Shown here: positions 7,542 to 15,347 of the stretch, one piece after another
Position numbering within the stretch: position 1 is the first letter of the stretch
How the letters are laid out: every line of letters begins with the position of its first letter
Source of the DNA: a virus
Strand: one strand, 5' to 3'
DNA: 40,372 bases
IMG/VR virus record: IMGVR_UViG_3300029983_000048
Coordinates: 1 to 40,372 of that record
Position numbers and translations under genes: made by a program
Notes under the pieces: model-generated
Database searches by the model: none
Seen by the model: only the letters and a program-made list of their open reading frames with translations
Told to the model about the DNA's origin: nothing

Positions 7542-7740
7542 ATATATATAATTTTAATGAAATCCAATGTTTATTTTCCATATCACCTCTAAAATATACA
7601 CCGTCACCTTCATCATCATATATCCAAAAGCAGGTGGTTTCTCTTATAAAATTATCAACTTTATAAATTCTATAATACTTATTATGTGTATAATATTGAT
7701 GGCTTACACCAGTAAAAATTAAAATATCACCTGCTTTCAT
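7525..7740 (-). CDS. Small GD-barrel-like protein
   Basis: A 71-residue protein opening MKAGDILIFTGVSHQYYT, with further beta-type stretches (KYYRIYKVDNFI, TCFWIYDD). It has the same small-barrel plan as the other GD proteins but lacks a recognisable KL tail (end SLKLYIYEILL). One nt separates it from the upstream gene. Confidence 0.75.
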   Translation of the reverse strand: MKAGDILIFTGVSHQYYTHNKYYRIYKVDNFIRETTCFWIYDDEGDGVYFRGDMENKHWISLKLYIYEILL

Positions 7741-7741
7741 T

Positions 7742-8086
7742 TTAATTTCTATATTTGGCTATTTTTTGTAATTTTAATTTTCTAATTTCTTTTGGCGTCA
7801 TAAAAGTGTTAGATAATATACTTTCTGAAAAATCCTCATTACCAATTCTATATAATATAATAATAACATAATCATTATTAAATCTACTAATTGAACATAC
7901 TTTATTATAAATAAATTCAATTTTATATTTTTTACCTTTTTTGTATATTGGAGTTCTAAAAAATTTATTATTAATTTTTTCCATAAAAGATGGTATATTT
8001 TCTTTAGGATGCTCTTTATTAGGATAAATAGCGTCTCTAAAATCATAACAAGTTCTTTTACAAACTAAAAAATCACCTTCTTTCAT
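7742..8086 (-). CDS. GD-barrel-like protein with KL tail
   Basis: A 114-residue protein: MKEGDFLVCKRTCYDF opening, then a typical YKKGKKYKIEFIYN strand and a hydrophobic strand NDYVIIILYRIG, ending in the KL tail KEIRKLKLQKIAKYRN. The opening plus GKxYKI pattern is common in small phage proteins and is shared here with the genes at 15075 and 26147. An overlapping frame within it is a shadow. Confidence 0.8.
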   Translation of the reverse strand: MKEGDFLVCKRTCYDFRDAIYPNKEHPKENIPSFMEKINNKFFRTPIYKKGKKYKIEFIYNKVCSISRFNNDYVIIILYRIGNEDFSESILSNTFMTPKEIRKLKLQKIAKYRN

Positions 8087-8216
8087 TTAATTTATTTAAT
8101 TTATCTTTTCTTAATTTTCTTTTTTCTTTTAATTCCTGCTCTTTATAATAAATTTCATTTTCTTTCATAACCTCAATCCAATATCCTTCATTTTCCATAC
8201 CTAATTCATTTTGCAT
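8073..8216 (-). CDS. Small KL-tailed protein
   Basis: A longer frame exists upstream, but it would run deep into the DUF1848 gene. The ATG at 8216 gives a 47-residue protein that overlaps that gene by only 11 nt, the normal spacing here. The body is helical (GYWIEVMKENEIYYKEQ) and the end is a textbook KL tail (RKLRKDKLNKLNERR). Confidence 0.65.
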   Translation of the reverse strand: MQNELGMENEGYWIEVMKENEIYYKEQELKEKRKLRKDKLNKLNERR

Positions 8217-8973
8217 AGCAATATATACATTTATGTTCACAGGATCTAAATGAGCCAATGTCGGTGCTTTTTGAACAACCACATAATTCTCTTTGAGTTT
8301 TATCTTTTGTATTTGTGATCCATTTTTGTTTACCACAAATTCTTGTAACCAATTCTGGATCAACACATTTATTATGTTCTATTCCTTCAAGATTAAGTCC
8401 TTCAGCACAAGTTCCTAATTTAAGATTCCATTTCTTATTAAATTCTATAAGTTTCTTTGCAATTTTTACTTGAGTATCATTATCAATTTCATTAAATAAA
8501 TTGCCAAGTTTTTTATACGGATCTACAAAACTAAAAACTAATTTTTCTGTGTAATTGTATAACTGGTTTCCAATATTTTCTATTCTTTCAAGAATTTCAT
8601 CTGAGCGTAATTTTTGATTTACTATTATGGGGTCGTGTCTCCATATCAAGCATCTTTTACCTATTCTATCTGATAATTCTTTAAAAGTTTTAATTCTTTC
8701 TTCCAATGATGGGATATTTAATTCATATTCTGGATAATCATTTAATGTGAATTGAAAATAATATTTATATGGTATTTTATCTAAATATTCTATTAAAGGT
8801 CGTGGATTTTTGGTCCAAAATACTATTAATTTTATTTTTTCAAATGATATTTCATAGTCTGTGAAAGAACTACTCATAATAACTTTACCTTCTTTTAATC
8901 TATCAACAAACCATTCTGATTTAAAAGCTGGTATATCCTCCCTTCTACTCGCTGATATTATATATGGTGTCAT
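8206..8973 (-). CDS. DUF1848 family protein
   Basis: A 255-residue protein with the DUF1848 N-terminus (TPYIISASRREDIPAFKSEW) and the characteristic Cys-rich C-terminus (CGCSKSTDIGSF, then CEHKCIYCYAK). The final C-x3-C-x2-C motif resembles an iron-sulfur site of radical SAM type, and the family is thought to be radical-SAM-related, though no reaction is established to my knowledge. It is full length and lacks a KL tail. It overlaps the upstream gene by 29 nt. Confidence 0.85.
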   Translation of the reverse strand: MTPYIISASRREDIPAFKSEWFVDRLKEGKVIMSSSFTDYEISFEKIKLIVFWTKNPRPLIEYLDKIPYKYYFQFTLNDYPEYELNIPSLEERIKTFKELSDRIGKRCLIWRHDPIIVNQKLRSDEILERIENIGNQLYNYTEKLVFSFVDPYKKLGNLFNEIDNDTQVKIAKKLIEFNKKWNLKLGTCAEGLNLEGIEHNKCVDPELVTRICGKQKWITNTKDKTQRELCGCSKSTDIGSFRSCEHKCIYCYAK

Positions 8974-9595
8974 TTAATTCTTTAATTGTTTTTAATTTTA
9001 AAAATCTTATATATGATGGCGTTTCTTGATGCTCATAATATTTCCAAACTTTTTTTAATTGTGTTTCATCTTTAATAAAAGATTCAAAATCATCTGGTGC
9101 AATTTCTTGTTCTATTACATCTATATAAAATGTTTTTGGATAAAATGGTATTTTTTTTATTATTTGACTACTTTTAATTCTTTCTCGTTTTGAATTAAAT
9201 GCAGAGCCAGTAAATGTGTTTCCATTTTGATTTTTCCAAACTATTGCATCACCATAATATGGTTTTCCATCTTTTCCGTTTTTAAAAATTGAATAACAAC
9301 GATTATTTTGATATGATTCATTGGAGGGTGGCGGCATAGTTATTGATAAATCGTCAGTATTCCATTCATCATCAGAGCACATTATTGGCGCTAATGGCTC
9401 AAAATTTGCTAATTTTTTAAACATATTTATTGCATATGGTGCTGAAGAACCAGAATGTCCTTGCTTAGAAAATACTTCTAAAAGTTCTAATACATTTTCT
9501 TGAATCCATTTATCTGGATCATCATCACATTCAGCAATAGGTTTATAACCTAATTTTAAAAATTCTCTTTTTGCGTATTCTATTAAATTACTCAT
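8945..9595 (-). CDS. Conserved phage protein, QGHSG type
   Basis: A 216-residue protein. The N-terminal helix (MSNLIEYAKREFLKLGY) and the motif EVFSKQGHSGSSAPYAINMF, followed by a Cys/Asp/Trp patch (CSDDEWN) and YQNNRCYSIFKNG, mark a protein type I associate with many tailed phages but which has no assigned function. The C-terminus (RFLKLKTIKELNDTIYN) looks like a degenerate KL tail. Start chosen at the first Met. Confidence 0.8.
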   Translation of the reverse strand: MSNLIEYAKREFLKLGYKPIAECDDDPDKWIQENVLELLEVFSKQGHSGSSAPYAINMFKKLANFEPLAPIMCSDDEWNTDDLSITMPPPSNESYQNNRCYSIFKNGKDGKPYYGDAIVWKNQNGNTFTGSAFNSKRERIKSSQIIKKIPFYPKTFYIDVIEQEIAPDDFESFIKDETQLKKVWKYYEHQETPSYIRFLKLKTIKELNDTIYNISE

Positions 9596-9598
9596 ATT

Positions 9599-9632
9599 AA
9601 AATATAATTCTTTTTAAAATATAATTCTTTTT
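9599..9632. repeat. Tandem 17-bp duplication
   Basis: AAAATATAATTCTTTTT occurs twice head to tail (9599-9615, 9616-9632). The repeat spans the stop codon of the gene ending at 9614 and the leader of the next gene, so it looks like a recent slippage event rather than an operator. Confidence 0.7.
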
Positions 9633-9856
9633 TTAATTATTATATCAAAATCATTATGATTATTGAAATTCCATTTTATATTTTTAACTTTTTCTTGTTT
9701 TATTATTAAAATGCTACCTAATTTATTATTTATAAGTTTAGTTGCTATACAATATCCAAAATATCTTAAAATAGGATTAAATAATACTTTTAATAATGAT
9801 CTATGATTTACAATTTTTTTATCTTTATATAAAATACCTAATTTTAATTTATTCAT
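9614..9856 (-). CDS. Small basic protein of unknown function
   Basis: An 80-residue basic protein (MNKLKLGILYKDKKIVNHRS...). The middle has a hydrophobic stretch (PILRYFGYCIATKLINN), and the end IIIKKRIIF has no KL tail. The 17-bp duplication at its 3' end may have altered the original C-terminus. It overlaps the upstream gene by 8 nt. Confidence 0.65.
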   Translation of the reverse strand: MNKLKLGILYKDKKIVNHRSLLKVLFNPILRYFGYCIATKLINNKLGSILIIKQEKVKNIKWNFNNHNDFDIIIKKRIIF

Positions 9857-10148
9857 TTATTTTTGATAATTTTTCTAATTTTTTAAGTCTGCTATATTTT
9901 ATACATTCAAATTTTTCAAATAATTCATTTTCTGAAAGCCAGAACATCAATGCTCCGTTACCTTTTATTTTCTCTATTAGTTTAATTTGCCATGCATGAG
10001 TGCCACTTTTTTCATACCAAACAGGTAAATATTTTGGAATTTTATATTTATGACCTTTATAAAAATAAAATGTCATACCAGTTCCAGGTATAATAAAATC
10101 TTCTTTTACTATTATTATATCATTCTTATTTAATTTAGGATTGCTCAT
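9849..10148 (-). CDS. Barrel-like protein with KL tail
   Basis: A 99-residue protein with a KNDIIIVKEDF opening (an ND variant of the GD opening), then FYFYKGHKYKIPKYL and HAWQIKLIEKIKG strands. It ends in the KL tail KYSRLKKLEKLSKINE. A 4-nt overlap with the upstream gene indicates coupled translation. Confidence 0.75.
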   Translation of the reverse strand: MSNPKLNKNDIIIVKEDFIIPGTGMTFYFYKGHKYKIPKYLPVWYEKSGTHAWQIKLIEKIKGNGALMFWLSENELFEKFECIKYSRLKKLEKLSKINE

Positions 10149-10786
10149 ATATAATTTGACATTTGTATTTTGTTTATTTTTAACATTCTTTTTATTTTTA
10201 ACAAATCTTTTTCATTTATATAATTTGAAAATGAATATTCATCAATATTATCAATAGAAAAAAATAAAAAATATTTATCATTAAATTTTACTACAATATC
10301 ATATAATGAGTTTAGATAAAATCTAGCAAAAAAACTATTTATTTTTTTAATTTTAAATTTGTCACTTAAATATAATGTAGGATCTATTTCTTGATTTTTA
10401 TTTTTTACTTTGTAATCAAATGTCAATTTATCTAATTCTTCTATTATCCAATTTCCTTTTTGTTTTTCAATTTTTATTTTAGATACTTCTTTTTTATTTC
10501 TTAAAAAAATAGCATTGTCATTATCATCAAAATAAATAAAAATATCTTTAACTTTTGAATAACCAATATAACATTTTTTAGTAAAAATAGATAAATTAAT
10601 TTTTTCAGTAAAGTATTTTTTTGGTATTCCTGTTTTTTCTTCAAATTTACTTGATTTTTCAATATATTCTTTAATAAACATTTTGAATTTTTCTAAATCA
10701 AATAAATTTTCATATTTTTTATAAATTTGAAATAAAAATTGTGGATCAAAATCTCCACAATCAAGTAAAGTTGTTAATTCACTCAT
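10145..10786 (-). CDS. Protein of unknown function
   Basis: A 213-residue protein rich in Phe, Lys and Ile. The N-terminal third is helical, the rest alternates strands (KDIFIYFDDNDNAIFLRN, DIVVKFNDKYFLFFSI). No catalytic motif stands out. The end (LLKIKRMLKINKIQM) resembles a diverged KL tail. It overlaps the methyltransferase gene by 8 nt. Confidence 0.75.
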   Translation of the reverse strand: MSELTTLLDCGDFDPQFLFQIYKKYENLFDLEKFKMFIKEYIEKSSKFEEKTGIPKKYFTEKINLSIFTKKCYIGYSKVKDIFIYFDDNDNAIFLRNKKEVSKIKIEKQKGNWIIEELDKLTFDYKVKNKNQEIDPTLYLSDKFKIKKINSFFARFYLNSLYDIVVKFNDKYFLFFSIDNIDEYSFSNYINEKDLLKIKRMLKINKIQMSNYI

Positions 10787-11606
10787 TTTTCAATCTTTCT
10801 TCTAACATTTTTATACAATTTTCATTAATATCAAAAACAATGTAATTTCTATTCAGTTCTTTAGCAGCAATGGCAGTTGTACCTGATCCAGAAAAATAAT
10901 CAACTATTAAATCATTTTCATCTGTAGATGCTAAAATACATCTTTTTACTAAATCTTTTGGTTTTTGAGTATTATGCTTTGTTAAAGTATTATTTGGTGT
11001 CTTTTTTGTTTTCGCATATGATTTAACTTCATGCATTGACCAAAATGGTACTGTTAAATCAATCCAAAGATTAGATGGATGTGTTAGTCTAATTTTTTCA
11101 CCATCTCTCTCAAACCAATCCTTAGGCTCACCATTTTCATCTCTATAAGGTGCGATTACTTTTTTTTCTGTTTTGATTCTATCTACATAAAACTTATATT
11201 GTTTTTCATTTTTAACTGCGAACCAAACATCTTCGTGCATTGATTTAAAATTTCTATTTGCGCCTCTACCTTTATCTCTTTTCCAAGTGATTCTATTTAT
11301 TATTGTAAAACCACAATTTTCTAATATTTCCTGAATTTTACCTGAATGTTGCCAAACCGTGCAAACATAAATAGAGCCTGTATTTTTTAATTGCTTATAA
11401 GATAATGATAACCAATCTTTTGTCCAATTATAATAATCTTCTTTATTATTCCATTGCTTATCCCAGTCATATCTATCACCTTTTTCTAAATCAAGATTTT
11501 TTGATCTATTACCAGAAATAAAATATGGCGGATCACAAAAGAAAAAATCAACAGAATTTTCTTTTATATAAATATTTGATTCATTATAATTTAGATTGTA
11601 GTGCAT
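10779..11606 (-). CDS. Site-specific DNA methyltransferase, DPPY type
   Basis: A 275-residue N6_N4_Mtase-type enzyme. The catalytic DPPY is at residues 25-28 (VDFFFCDPPYFISGN) and the AdoMet-binding motif near the C-terminus is DYFSGSGTTAIAAKELNRNY. This is again the order of beta-class enzymes. It is distinct from the enzyme at 3200, so the phage carries at least two specificities. No restriction endonuclease is adjacent. It lies inside the KL-tailed array but has no tail. Confidence 0.9.
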   Translation of the reverse strand: MHYNLNYNESNIYIKENSVDFFFCDPPYFISGNRSKNLDLEKGDRYDWDKQWNNKEDYYNWTKDWLSLSYKQLKNTGSIYVCTVWQHSGKIQEILENCGFTIINRITWKRDKGRGANRNFKSMHEDVWFAVKNEKQYKFYVDRIKTEKKVIAPYRDENGEPKDWFERDGEKIRLTHPSNLWIDLTVPFWSMHEVKSYAKTKKTPNNTLTKHNTQKPKDLVKRCILASTDENDLIVDYFSGSGTTAIAAKELNRNYIVFDINENCIKMLEERLKNE

Positions 11607-11904
11607 TTAATTTTTCTAATTTTTGTTTTCTAAATTTGTGTTTAGCACTGTTTAAGTACTCACATACTTCATGTAATTCAAATTGTCTCAAATATTTAAT
11701 ATATTTAGTTATTTTTTCAAATTTTAATTCTTTATTTTTTAAATCTTGATCTATTAAGGTGATAAAATTATCTGTTGCCCATTCTAGAGACGTTCTATTA
11801 TCTGGAGTTTTATCAGTCACCTTATTTTTATTTTTAATTAGTATCATATATGCTTTTTTAAAATTGTCATTTTCAAATAACTCTATAAATTGCTCAGTTG
11901 TCAT
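11584..11904 (-). CDS. KL-tailed helical protein
   Basis: A 106-residue, mainly helical protein (TEQFIELFENDNFKKAYMIL...). The arrangement of short helices, including LRQFELHEVCEYLNSAKHKF, suggests a small helical bundle. The end HKFRKQKLEKLNALQSKL is a clear KL tail. It overlaps the methyltransferase gene by 23 nt. Confidence 0.75.
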   Translation of the reverse strand: MTTEQFIELFENDNFKKAYMILIKNKNKVTDKTPDNRTSLEWATDNFITLIDQDLKNKELKFEKITKYIKYLRQFELHEVCEYLNSAKHKFRKQKLEKLNALQSKL

Positions 11905-12175
11905 AATTTAATTTATTAAGTTTTTCTTTTCTAATTTCTTTTATTGGCGCATAATTAAATGATACACTATTAAATTTGCCATTAATTCCATTTAATTCAA
12001 TTTTTGTGTGCCAACTATGAACTTCAACATTTGATATTTCATATATAGTTTCAGTGTTTAATATTCCATTCGGATCACTATTTGAACCCCAGCACACCTG
12101 ATCTATTGTTGATCCTATAAATTTTATTCTATCTCCAATTTCAAATTCCATACTATTATCCTTGCTGATTTTCAT
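11894..12175 (-). CDS. GD-barrel-like protein with KL tail
   Basis: A 93-residue protein; the body begins MEFEIGDRIKFIGSTI, so the start could be the second Met (12151) rather than the first (12175). The first overlaps the upstream gene by 20 nt, as others here do. Beta-type stretches follow (TIYEISNVEVHSW, KIELNGINGKF). The end is the KL tail KEIRKEKLNKLNYDN. Confidence 0.75.
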   Translation of the reverse strand: MKISKDNSMEFEIGDRIKFIGSTIDQVCWGSNSDPNGILNTETIYEISNVEVHSWHTKIELNGINGKFNSVSFNYAPIKEIRKEKLNKLNYDN

Positions 12176-12317
12176 TTAATTTATTTAATTTTTCTTTTCG
12201 TTCTGTTCTTAGTCTTTCAGATTTTACTAATGAAATACTTGTCCAATAAAATTTTTCTTTTCCATCCCACATTAAGCATTGTCCAGACTTTACTATTTCT
12301 CCAAAATTTGTTTCCAT
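12156..12317 (-). CDS. Short KL-tailed protein, first gene of the minus array
   Basis: A 53-residue frame beginning METNFGEIVKSGQCLMWDGK and ending in the KL tail RTERKEKLNKLNENQQG. It overlaps the next gene by 20 nt, in the style of the array. It is the promoter-proximal gene of the minus-strand block; I found no convincing minus-strand promoter upstream. Confidence 0.7.
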   Translation of the reverse strand: METNFGEIVKSGQCLMWDGKEKFYWTSISLVKSERLRTERKEKLNKLNENQQG

Positions 12318-12378
12318 AATTTTTATATGAATTTGTTTCTATAAAGTTTTAATGATTTTTTTATTGATATTTTTTATT

Positions 12379-12386
12379 TATATTTG
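12379..12386 (+). promoter_or_regulatory. Possible Bacteroidota-type -7 promoter element
   Basis: TATATTTG matches TAnnTTTG, the -7 element of the Bacteroidota housekeeping sigma factor. It lies 41 nt before the first gene of the plus-strand array, in the gap between divergent gene blocks. Chance matches are common at this base composition. Confidence 0.45.
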
Positions 12387-12426
12387 GTATTAAATATGAA
12401 ATTATGCAGTATAAAAAAATTAAATA

Positions 12427-12711
12427 ATGATTACACACCAAACACCTGATAGAAATCTTCTTTATATTGGTAAATCAAATAAAAGATTTACTCACAATAA
12501 AATATATAATTATTGGAGTTTATCTGAGTCTAAAGATAGATTTCATATATCAGTTTTTTACAATGATAAGCAATTAATGACTTTCAGATATTTTGATTAT
12601 TTTAATAAAAAATTTAAATTTATTACAGAGAATGAATATAATCAATTAATTATAAAATCAAATAGAAAATTAAAACTTAAAAAAATATGTCGGTTCAAAA
12701 ACAATTTATAA
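12427..12711 (+). CDS. Small KL-tailed protein, first gene of the plus array
   Basis: A 94-residue protein (MITHQTPDRNLLYIGKSNKR...) with beta-type stretches (RFHISVFYNDKQLMTFRYF). The end SNRKLKLKKICRFKNNL is a KL tail. It overlaps the next gene by 25 nt and follows a possible promoter. Function is unknown. Confidence 0.75.
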   Translation: MITHQTPDRNLLYIGKSNKRFTHNKIYNYWSLSESKDRFHISVFYNDKQLMTFRYFDYFNKKFKFITENEYNQLIIKSNRKLKLKKICRFKNNL

Positions 12712-13412
12712 TGACTTGGGTTTTAATATTTAGTGTTATACTTGTATTTTTTGTTATTAAGTATATAGTTGAAAAGCTAATAAAATTAGGAAGAAAAAAT
12801 ATAATTGTTGTGGAAAAAAATAATTTGTCATTTTTTGAGGAATATGATTATTCTTATAATTATTTTTCTGAAAAAAGAATGCGACCTCAATATTTACATA
12901 AAATTCTTGATAGTTTTAAAACTAAGACAAATGTAGATGGTCTGGTTACTATTGAATCTAAATTTAATAATATTCATTATGCTATTTTTGATTTAGATTC
13001 TGGTGATAATTTAGTTTTATTTAGACATTTATATCAAGATACACCTTATGCATTATTTTCTAGTAGTGCAGATCATTATTGGGGTATAATAGATTTACCA
13101 TTTAATAATATTAAAGATATTTTTTATGATACGAATTGGAAAGTATGTAATGATCAAAATTATGTGTCTTTTTCTAGAAGATCAGAACTTCTATTATTGA
13201 GAGGAGTATATGAAACTGAAGACAGAAAACCGAAATTACATTCAACTAAAGGAATTTTTTCAAAAAATTTTCAACTTTTTATAGATAAATTGTGTATATA
13301 TTATAACAACGAGGGATTAGAATTTTCAGTATTAAGATTCAAAGATCCAAAAATGTTGATTAAATTTAATAGAAGAAGAAAATTGCAACAATTAAAAGAT
13401 ATAGAAAAATGA
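12687..13412 (+). CDS. Membrane-anchored protein with KL tail
   Basis: A 241-residue protein. Residues about 8-27 form one transmembrane segment (FIMTWVLIFSVILVFFVIKY), then a basic stretch and a soluble domain of about 190 residues rich in Tyr, Phe and Asp. The soluble part is probably cytoplasmic by the positive-inside rule (basic residues just after the segment). It ends in a KL tail (KFNRRRKLQQLKDIEK). No catalytic motif seen. Confidence 0.75.
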   Translation: MSVQKQFIMTWVLIFSVILVFFVIKYIVEKLIKLGRKNIIVVEKNNLSFFEEYDYSYNYFSEKRMRPQYLHKILDSFKTKTNVDGLVTIESKFNNIHYAIFDLDSGDNLVLFRHLYQDTPYALFSSSADHYWGIIDLPFNNIKDIFYDTNWKVCNDQNYVSFSRRSELLLLRGVYETEDRKPKLHSTKGIFSKNFQLFIDKLCIYYNNEGLEFSVLRFKDPKMLIKFNRRRKLQQLKDIEK

Positions 13413-13684
13413 AAATATCAGAATTTAAAAATTCAATTGATTGGAAAATGTTTGGAAAAATTATGTCTATAATTTCTTTTATTATATTATTTTCAATATT
13501 ACAACCAAATAGTATTTTAAATTTGGCACAAGGAATTTCGTTTATATTAATAATATCTGTATCACTTTTGAGTAGAGTATATATTGAATTAAAATTAAGA
13601 GAAACCTCAAAAATTCTCACTATTAAAGAATTAAGAATTAAAAAATTAAAAAAATTAAATAGATGGAAATTCCTAAAAAATTAG
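13409..13684 (+). CDS. Two-helix membrane protein with KL tail
   Basis: A 91-residue protein with two predicted transmembrane segments (MSIISFIILFSIL and ISFILIISVSLLSRVYI) and a basic cytoplasmic C-terminus ending in the KL tail KELRIKKLKKLNRWKFLKN. It overlaps the upstream gene by 4 nt. Together with 12687, 16243 and 22237 it shows that the tail also occurs on or near membrane proteins. Confidence 0.75.
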   Translation: MKISEFKNSIDWKMFGKIMSIISFIILFSILQPNSILNLAQGISFILIISVSLLSRVYIELKLRETSKILTIKELRIKKLKKLNRWKFLKN

Positions 13685-14034
13685 AAGAGTGCTATTTAGT
13701 ATTAGAAAACATTGAAGACCTTACTACTTGGTTAAACAACTCAGAAAATTCAGCAACTGCCAATGCTCATCATTCAATAGGACAATGGATTAGAAATAAT
13801 TGGGGGTTATGGAAAGAAGAAGGTGAATTGTATAAATGGTTTAAGGAAAATGAAATAAATCATCCTGATGATATGAGTAGTATAATATTAACTTCATTTT
13901 ATCGTTATAAGAAAAACCAAGATATTAGATTAGTGGAGCAATTTGAAAATATAATTGATTTTTATTTAAATGATAAAGAAAAATTATTGAGAAAAAGAAA
14001 GAAAAAATTAAATAAAATAGAAGATGTTAAATAA
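13663..14034 (+). CDS. DUF6794-like phage protein with KL tail
   Basis: A 123-residue protein. The core ANAHHSIGQWIRNNWGLW followed by EINHPDDMSSIILTSFYRY is the signature of the DUF6794-like proteins of phages and bacteria, of unknown function. The end LLRKRKKKLNKIEDVK is a KL tail that other family members, as I recall them, do not have. This would make it a good case of the tail being added to an existing domain. Confidence 0.8.
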   Translation: MEIPKKLEECYLVLENIEDLTTWLNNSENSATANAHHSIGQWIRNNWGLWKEEGELYKWFKENEINHPDDMSSIILTSFYRYKKNQDIRLVEQFENIIDFYLNDKEKLLRKRKKKLNKIEDVK

Positions 14035-14272
14035 GATAAATCTAGATTTTGAGTCGTTATATCAAACTGTTATAAGAGATTTTACAAAAGATCAAAAATT
14101 TATGGCAGAATTAAAAAGAATAGAGACTGGATGTCCAAGTGGACCACAAGGAATGCCTGGTATTCCTGGTATGACTAAAGCTGAAATTAGAGCATTAGAA
14201 ATAAAAAGACTTAAAGAAGAACGAATAAAAAAACTTGAAAAAATAAATAAATTAAATGAAAAAAACGATTAA
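14024..14272 (+). CDS. Small protein with collagen-like triplets and KL tail
   Basis: An 82-residue protein. A helical N-terminal half is followed by CPSGPQGMPGIPGMT, four Gly-x-y triplets of collagen type, then a basic helix with a double KL tail (RIKKLEKINKLNEKND). Four triplets are too few for a stable triple helix on their own. Overlaps: 11 nt upstream, 17 nt downstream. Function is unknown. Confidence 0.75.
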   Translation: MLNKINLDFESLYQTVIRDFTKDQKFMAELKRIETGCPSGPQGMPGIPGMTKAEIRALEIKRLKEERIKKLEKINKLNEKND

Positions 14273-14768
14273 TTATTGTGGCAACTGTCCATTCTCATAT
14301 TCAGATTATGATGATTTTGCAATAGGCTATTCAACTGCTGACATTTGTACTTTATCAAGATTTTTAAAATTAAAAGATGATTGTATTTTAGTTAGTAATG
14401 GTGACGAAGAATTAAAAACACCTAATTGGTGCCCTCTTAAAACTGAAGAATTTACATTTGGTTATAAAGAATTTTCTACTAAAAGACAGCAAGAAATAGA
14501 ATCTACTAAAGAAGAATTAGAGATTTTACAAAATTGTGTTGAAAAATATGAAGATTATGATAATCCAATTGCAATAGAAATGAGTAACAATATACAAAAT
14601 TTATATAACAGATTAGGTGAACTTCAAAGTAATGAAAATGAAGAAGATTCTGAAAATTATTTTCAAACTGAATTAAATGAAAATATAAATGAAATAAAAG
14701 ATCAATTATTTAAATTGGAAAATGCTGGAAATAAATTACAAGATTTTTTTAATAATTTGGATAAATGA
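14256..14768 (+). CDS. Zinc-binding-like protein with coiled coil
   Basis: A 170-residue protein. The N-terminal part has CGNCPF, then a distant Cys and WCPL, a likely single zinc site seen in small phage proteins. Residues about 80-165 are strongly charged helix and probably coiled coil (REL/ELQ-type stretches, EINEIKDQLFKLENAG). It has no KL tail. It shares ATGA with a possible start of the next gene. Confidence 0.75.
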   Translation: MKKTINYCGNCPFSYSDYDDFAIGYSTADICTLSRFLKLKDDCILVSNGDEELKTPNWCPLKTEEFTFGYKEFSTKRQQEIESTKEELEILQNCVEKYEDYDNPIAIEMSNNIQNLYNRLGELQSNENEEDSENYFQTELNENINEIKDQLFKLENAGNKLQDFFNNLDK

Positions 14769-15075
14769 TAACTTATACAATAGAGCAGCAAATTGTGTTG
14801 GAATTGATAGAATATTATTATTAGATAAAAGAAAAGAATTACTATATTCTGCGGCTATTGCTTTATTCAATCAAATATGGAATTGTAAATTTGAAATTAT
14901 AAATAGTACATATCACAGTTTTAAATTTAAAAAAATAGAGTCGTTATTTATTAGAAATTTTACTTATAATCTATTTGAGCTTATTGATAATCAACTTTAC
15001 TATTTTGACACTGAATATGAACGTAAAGTATTTTTAAGAAAATATAAATTAAAACAATTAGAAAATATAAATTAA
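14722..15075 (+). CDS. KL-tailed protein with doubtful start, possible frameshift
   Basis: The main frame has no Met after 14722, and that start would overlap the upstream gene by 47 nt, more than usual. In the -1-related frame an ATG at 14765 sits in the usual ATGA overlap and encodes MITYTIEQQIVLELIEYYY before a TAG at 14822. Joining the two at the ATTATTATTAG run would give a natural protein continuing LDKRKELLYSAAIALFNQIW and ending in the KL tail VFLRKYKLKQLENIN. The choice is a frameshift mutation, a sequencing error or recoding. Confidence 0.6.
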   Translation: MLEINYKIFLIIWINDNLYNRAANCVGIDRILLLDKRKELLYSAAIALFNQIWNCKFEIINSTYHSFKFKKIESLFIRNFTYNLFELIDNQLYYFDTEYERKVFLRKYKLKQLENIN

Positions 15076-15347
15076 TGAAAAAATTAAGTTATAAAGATTT
15101 CAAAATTGGTCAAAAAGTTACTTGTGCTAAAACTTGTCATGATGGTAATAATGATGATTTTTATGAACAGCATTTGACTGTTGGTAAACAATATAAAATT
15201 GAGGATCTTGATTTTCATTTTCCAGAAAAAATGTGTATTCGTAGTGATAATAATAAAGTTAGTATGTTTATGCCTATTGAGTTTTTTGATAATATTAAAT
15301 ATATTCGGAAATTGAAATTAGAAAAAATTAAAAATGCTCAAAAGTGA
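15075..15347 (+). CDS. GD-barrel-like protein with KL tail
   Basis: A 90-residue protein with a FKIGQKVTCAKTCHDGNN opening, then VGKQYKIEDLD, matching the plan of the genes at 7742 and 26147. It ends in the KL tail KYIRKLKLEKIKNAQK. One-base overlap with the upstream stop (TAATG). Probably a small beta barrel of unknown function. Confidence 0.8.
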   Translation: MKKLSYKDFKIGQKVTCAKTCHDGNNDDFYEQHLTVGKQYKIEDLDFHFPEKMCIRSDNNKVSMFMPIEFFDNIKYIRKLKLEKIKNAQK

